From Candidatus Methanophagales archaeon (lineage in GTDB: Archaea > Halobacteriota > Syntropharchaeia > Alkanophagales > Methanospirareceae), in contig DAOUUS010000128.1 of assembly GCA_030668065.1 (NCBI GenBank), positions 1 through 5,169 of the forward strand: 5,169 bases of DNA, read 5' to 3'. This document shows, piece by piece, positions 4,433 through 5,169 of the stretch (its first letter is position 1; each line of letters starts with the position of its first letter). Both the position numbers and the translations under genes were made by a program. The notes under the pieces were generated by a model that saw only the letters and a list, made by a program, of their open reading frames with translations, searched no databases and had not been told where the DNA came from.

Positions 4433-5169
4433 ATTCTACCAGCGATTACCTCTTCAAAATCTTTCATAGTTACTGATAGCTCGCCTGCTTTCTTACCCAA
4501 CCGCTTAGCTTCTTTTGCTTTCTTTAGCCAGACTTCAGTACAGACATTCTTGATCTCTCTACCCGTGCAGCTCTCAGGAGTCAAGTCCACGATACGATAG
4601 AAATCTATATCTTTGTCCAGGTTGTATTTGCAGGTCTTTATCTTGTAGATTTCAAGCTTTGCTTGCCTATCAGGAACAGGGACTTCAATACATTTGCTCC
4701 TGGATAGAATCGCATCGTCAACCCTGTCATCGCGGTTGCTTGTAAATATCGTAATTATTGATTCATCACGCCGACTGAAGCCATCGAGTTCGCCACACAA
4801 CTGCAGCATGGCAGCTCGCACTTCATCGCCCGCATCTGTTTCGCCACTACCTTTCCTGCGTTTCAGTGCGAGACCGTCTATCTCATCCATAAATACTATG
4901 CACGGCGCTTTCTTCCGTGCCAACTCATAGAGATCGCGTATATTGGCTGAAGTCGCCCCGAGCCATTTCTCTACGAGTTCAGGCGCATTAACGCTGAGAA
5001 AAGGCACTCCAGATTCGTGGGCTACGGCTTCTGCCAGCATCGTTTTTCCCGTACCGGGCGGACCAACTAACAACAGCGCATTCTGGATTTCAACTCCCGC
5101 TTCTGCCATCTCTTTGCTTATCTCCGGATCAAGCTGAAGCTCTGTATGTTCCCTGAGTTGTTCCTTCAC
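4429..5169 (-). CDS. AAA ATPase of the Cdc48/PAN-like classical clade, C-terminal part (5' end outside window)
   Basis: The frame is open at the right edge. The codon at 5167-5169 is GTG, but it matches the internal valine of the conserved V-K-E-Q-L helix before the AAA module, so the true start is off the window. Numbered from there: Walker A GPPGTGKT (36-43), pore loop K68-W-L-G, Walker B IVFMDEID (91-98), sensor 1 in TSN145, an SRH-like stretch 146-157 and PVPD (164-167), then a helical lid ending EEVIAGRI. Such enzymes form hexamers that thread proteins through a central pore using ATP, in the cytoplasm. Between A-I-L and P-V-P-D the sequence is S-R157-S-K-C-I-E-V, several residues shorter than the usual R-P-G-R-F-D form, with one arginine instead of two. 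Partner domains N-terminal to the module cannot be judged. It precedes the coiled-coil gene by 207 bp and may not share its transcript. Confidence 0.9.
   Translation of the reverse strand: MKEQLREHTELQLDPEISKEMAEAGVEIQNALLLVGPPGTGKTMLAEAVAHESGVPFLSVNAPELVEKWLGATSANIRDLYELARKKAPCIVFMDEIDGLALKRRKGSGETDAGDEVRAAMLQLCGELDGFSRRDESIITIFTSNRDDRVDDAILSRSKCIEVPVPDRQAKLEIYKIKTCKYNLDKDIDFYRIVDLTPESCTGREIKNVCTEVWLKKAKEAKRLGKKAGELSVTMKDFEEVIAGRI

Overview
The window reads as archaeal DNA of moderate to low GC. Supporting signs are TATA-type promoters, T-tract termination after a gene, a classical AAA ATPase related to the Cdc48/PAN group, and a secreted protein with 15 N-glycosylation sequons that joins CbiX-like chelatase repeats, a probable FmdE-like region and a C-terminal domain I associate with methanogen and ANME archaea. 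The best guess is a methanotrophic or methanogenic member of the Halobacteriota, such as an ANME-1-like lineage. That placement is inference, not proof.

Layout. Positions 1-543 (+) are the 3' end of an IS4/IS1634-type transposase entering from the left. It converges on a block of genes that all run on the minus strand. In transcription order from the right these are: the AAA ATPase (4429-5169, 5' end off the window) with a possible 27-codon ORF joined to it by ATGA; a previously unlisted 58-residue coiled-coil protein (4045-4221); a 707-residue secreted CbiX/FmdE-like protein (1618-3741) followed by a terminator; and a small operon of a possible 41-codon leader ORF, a three-helix membrane protein, a 97-residue conserved-looking protein (723-1016) and a frameshifted gene fragment (552-721) next to the transposon.

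The most interesting structure is regulatory. The coiled-coil gene and the secreted chelatase-like gene share a near-identical promoter: a TTTATGTA TATA box flanked by TTAGG-N16-CCTAA, with 15-bp imperfect palindromes (consensus CC(T/G)AA-N5-TT(A/C)GG) upstream. The palindromes repeat at exactly 29 bp: three copies before the chelatase-like gene and two before the coiled-coil gene. This points to one regulator controlling both genes. The coiled-coil protein has an unbroken 3-4 heptad pattern from residue 8 to 53 and two ladders of histidines spaced by seven. Together with the metal-chelatase folds of the secreted protein, this suggests a metal- or tetrapyrrole-related regulon. The function is inferred and the regulator itself is not in the window.
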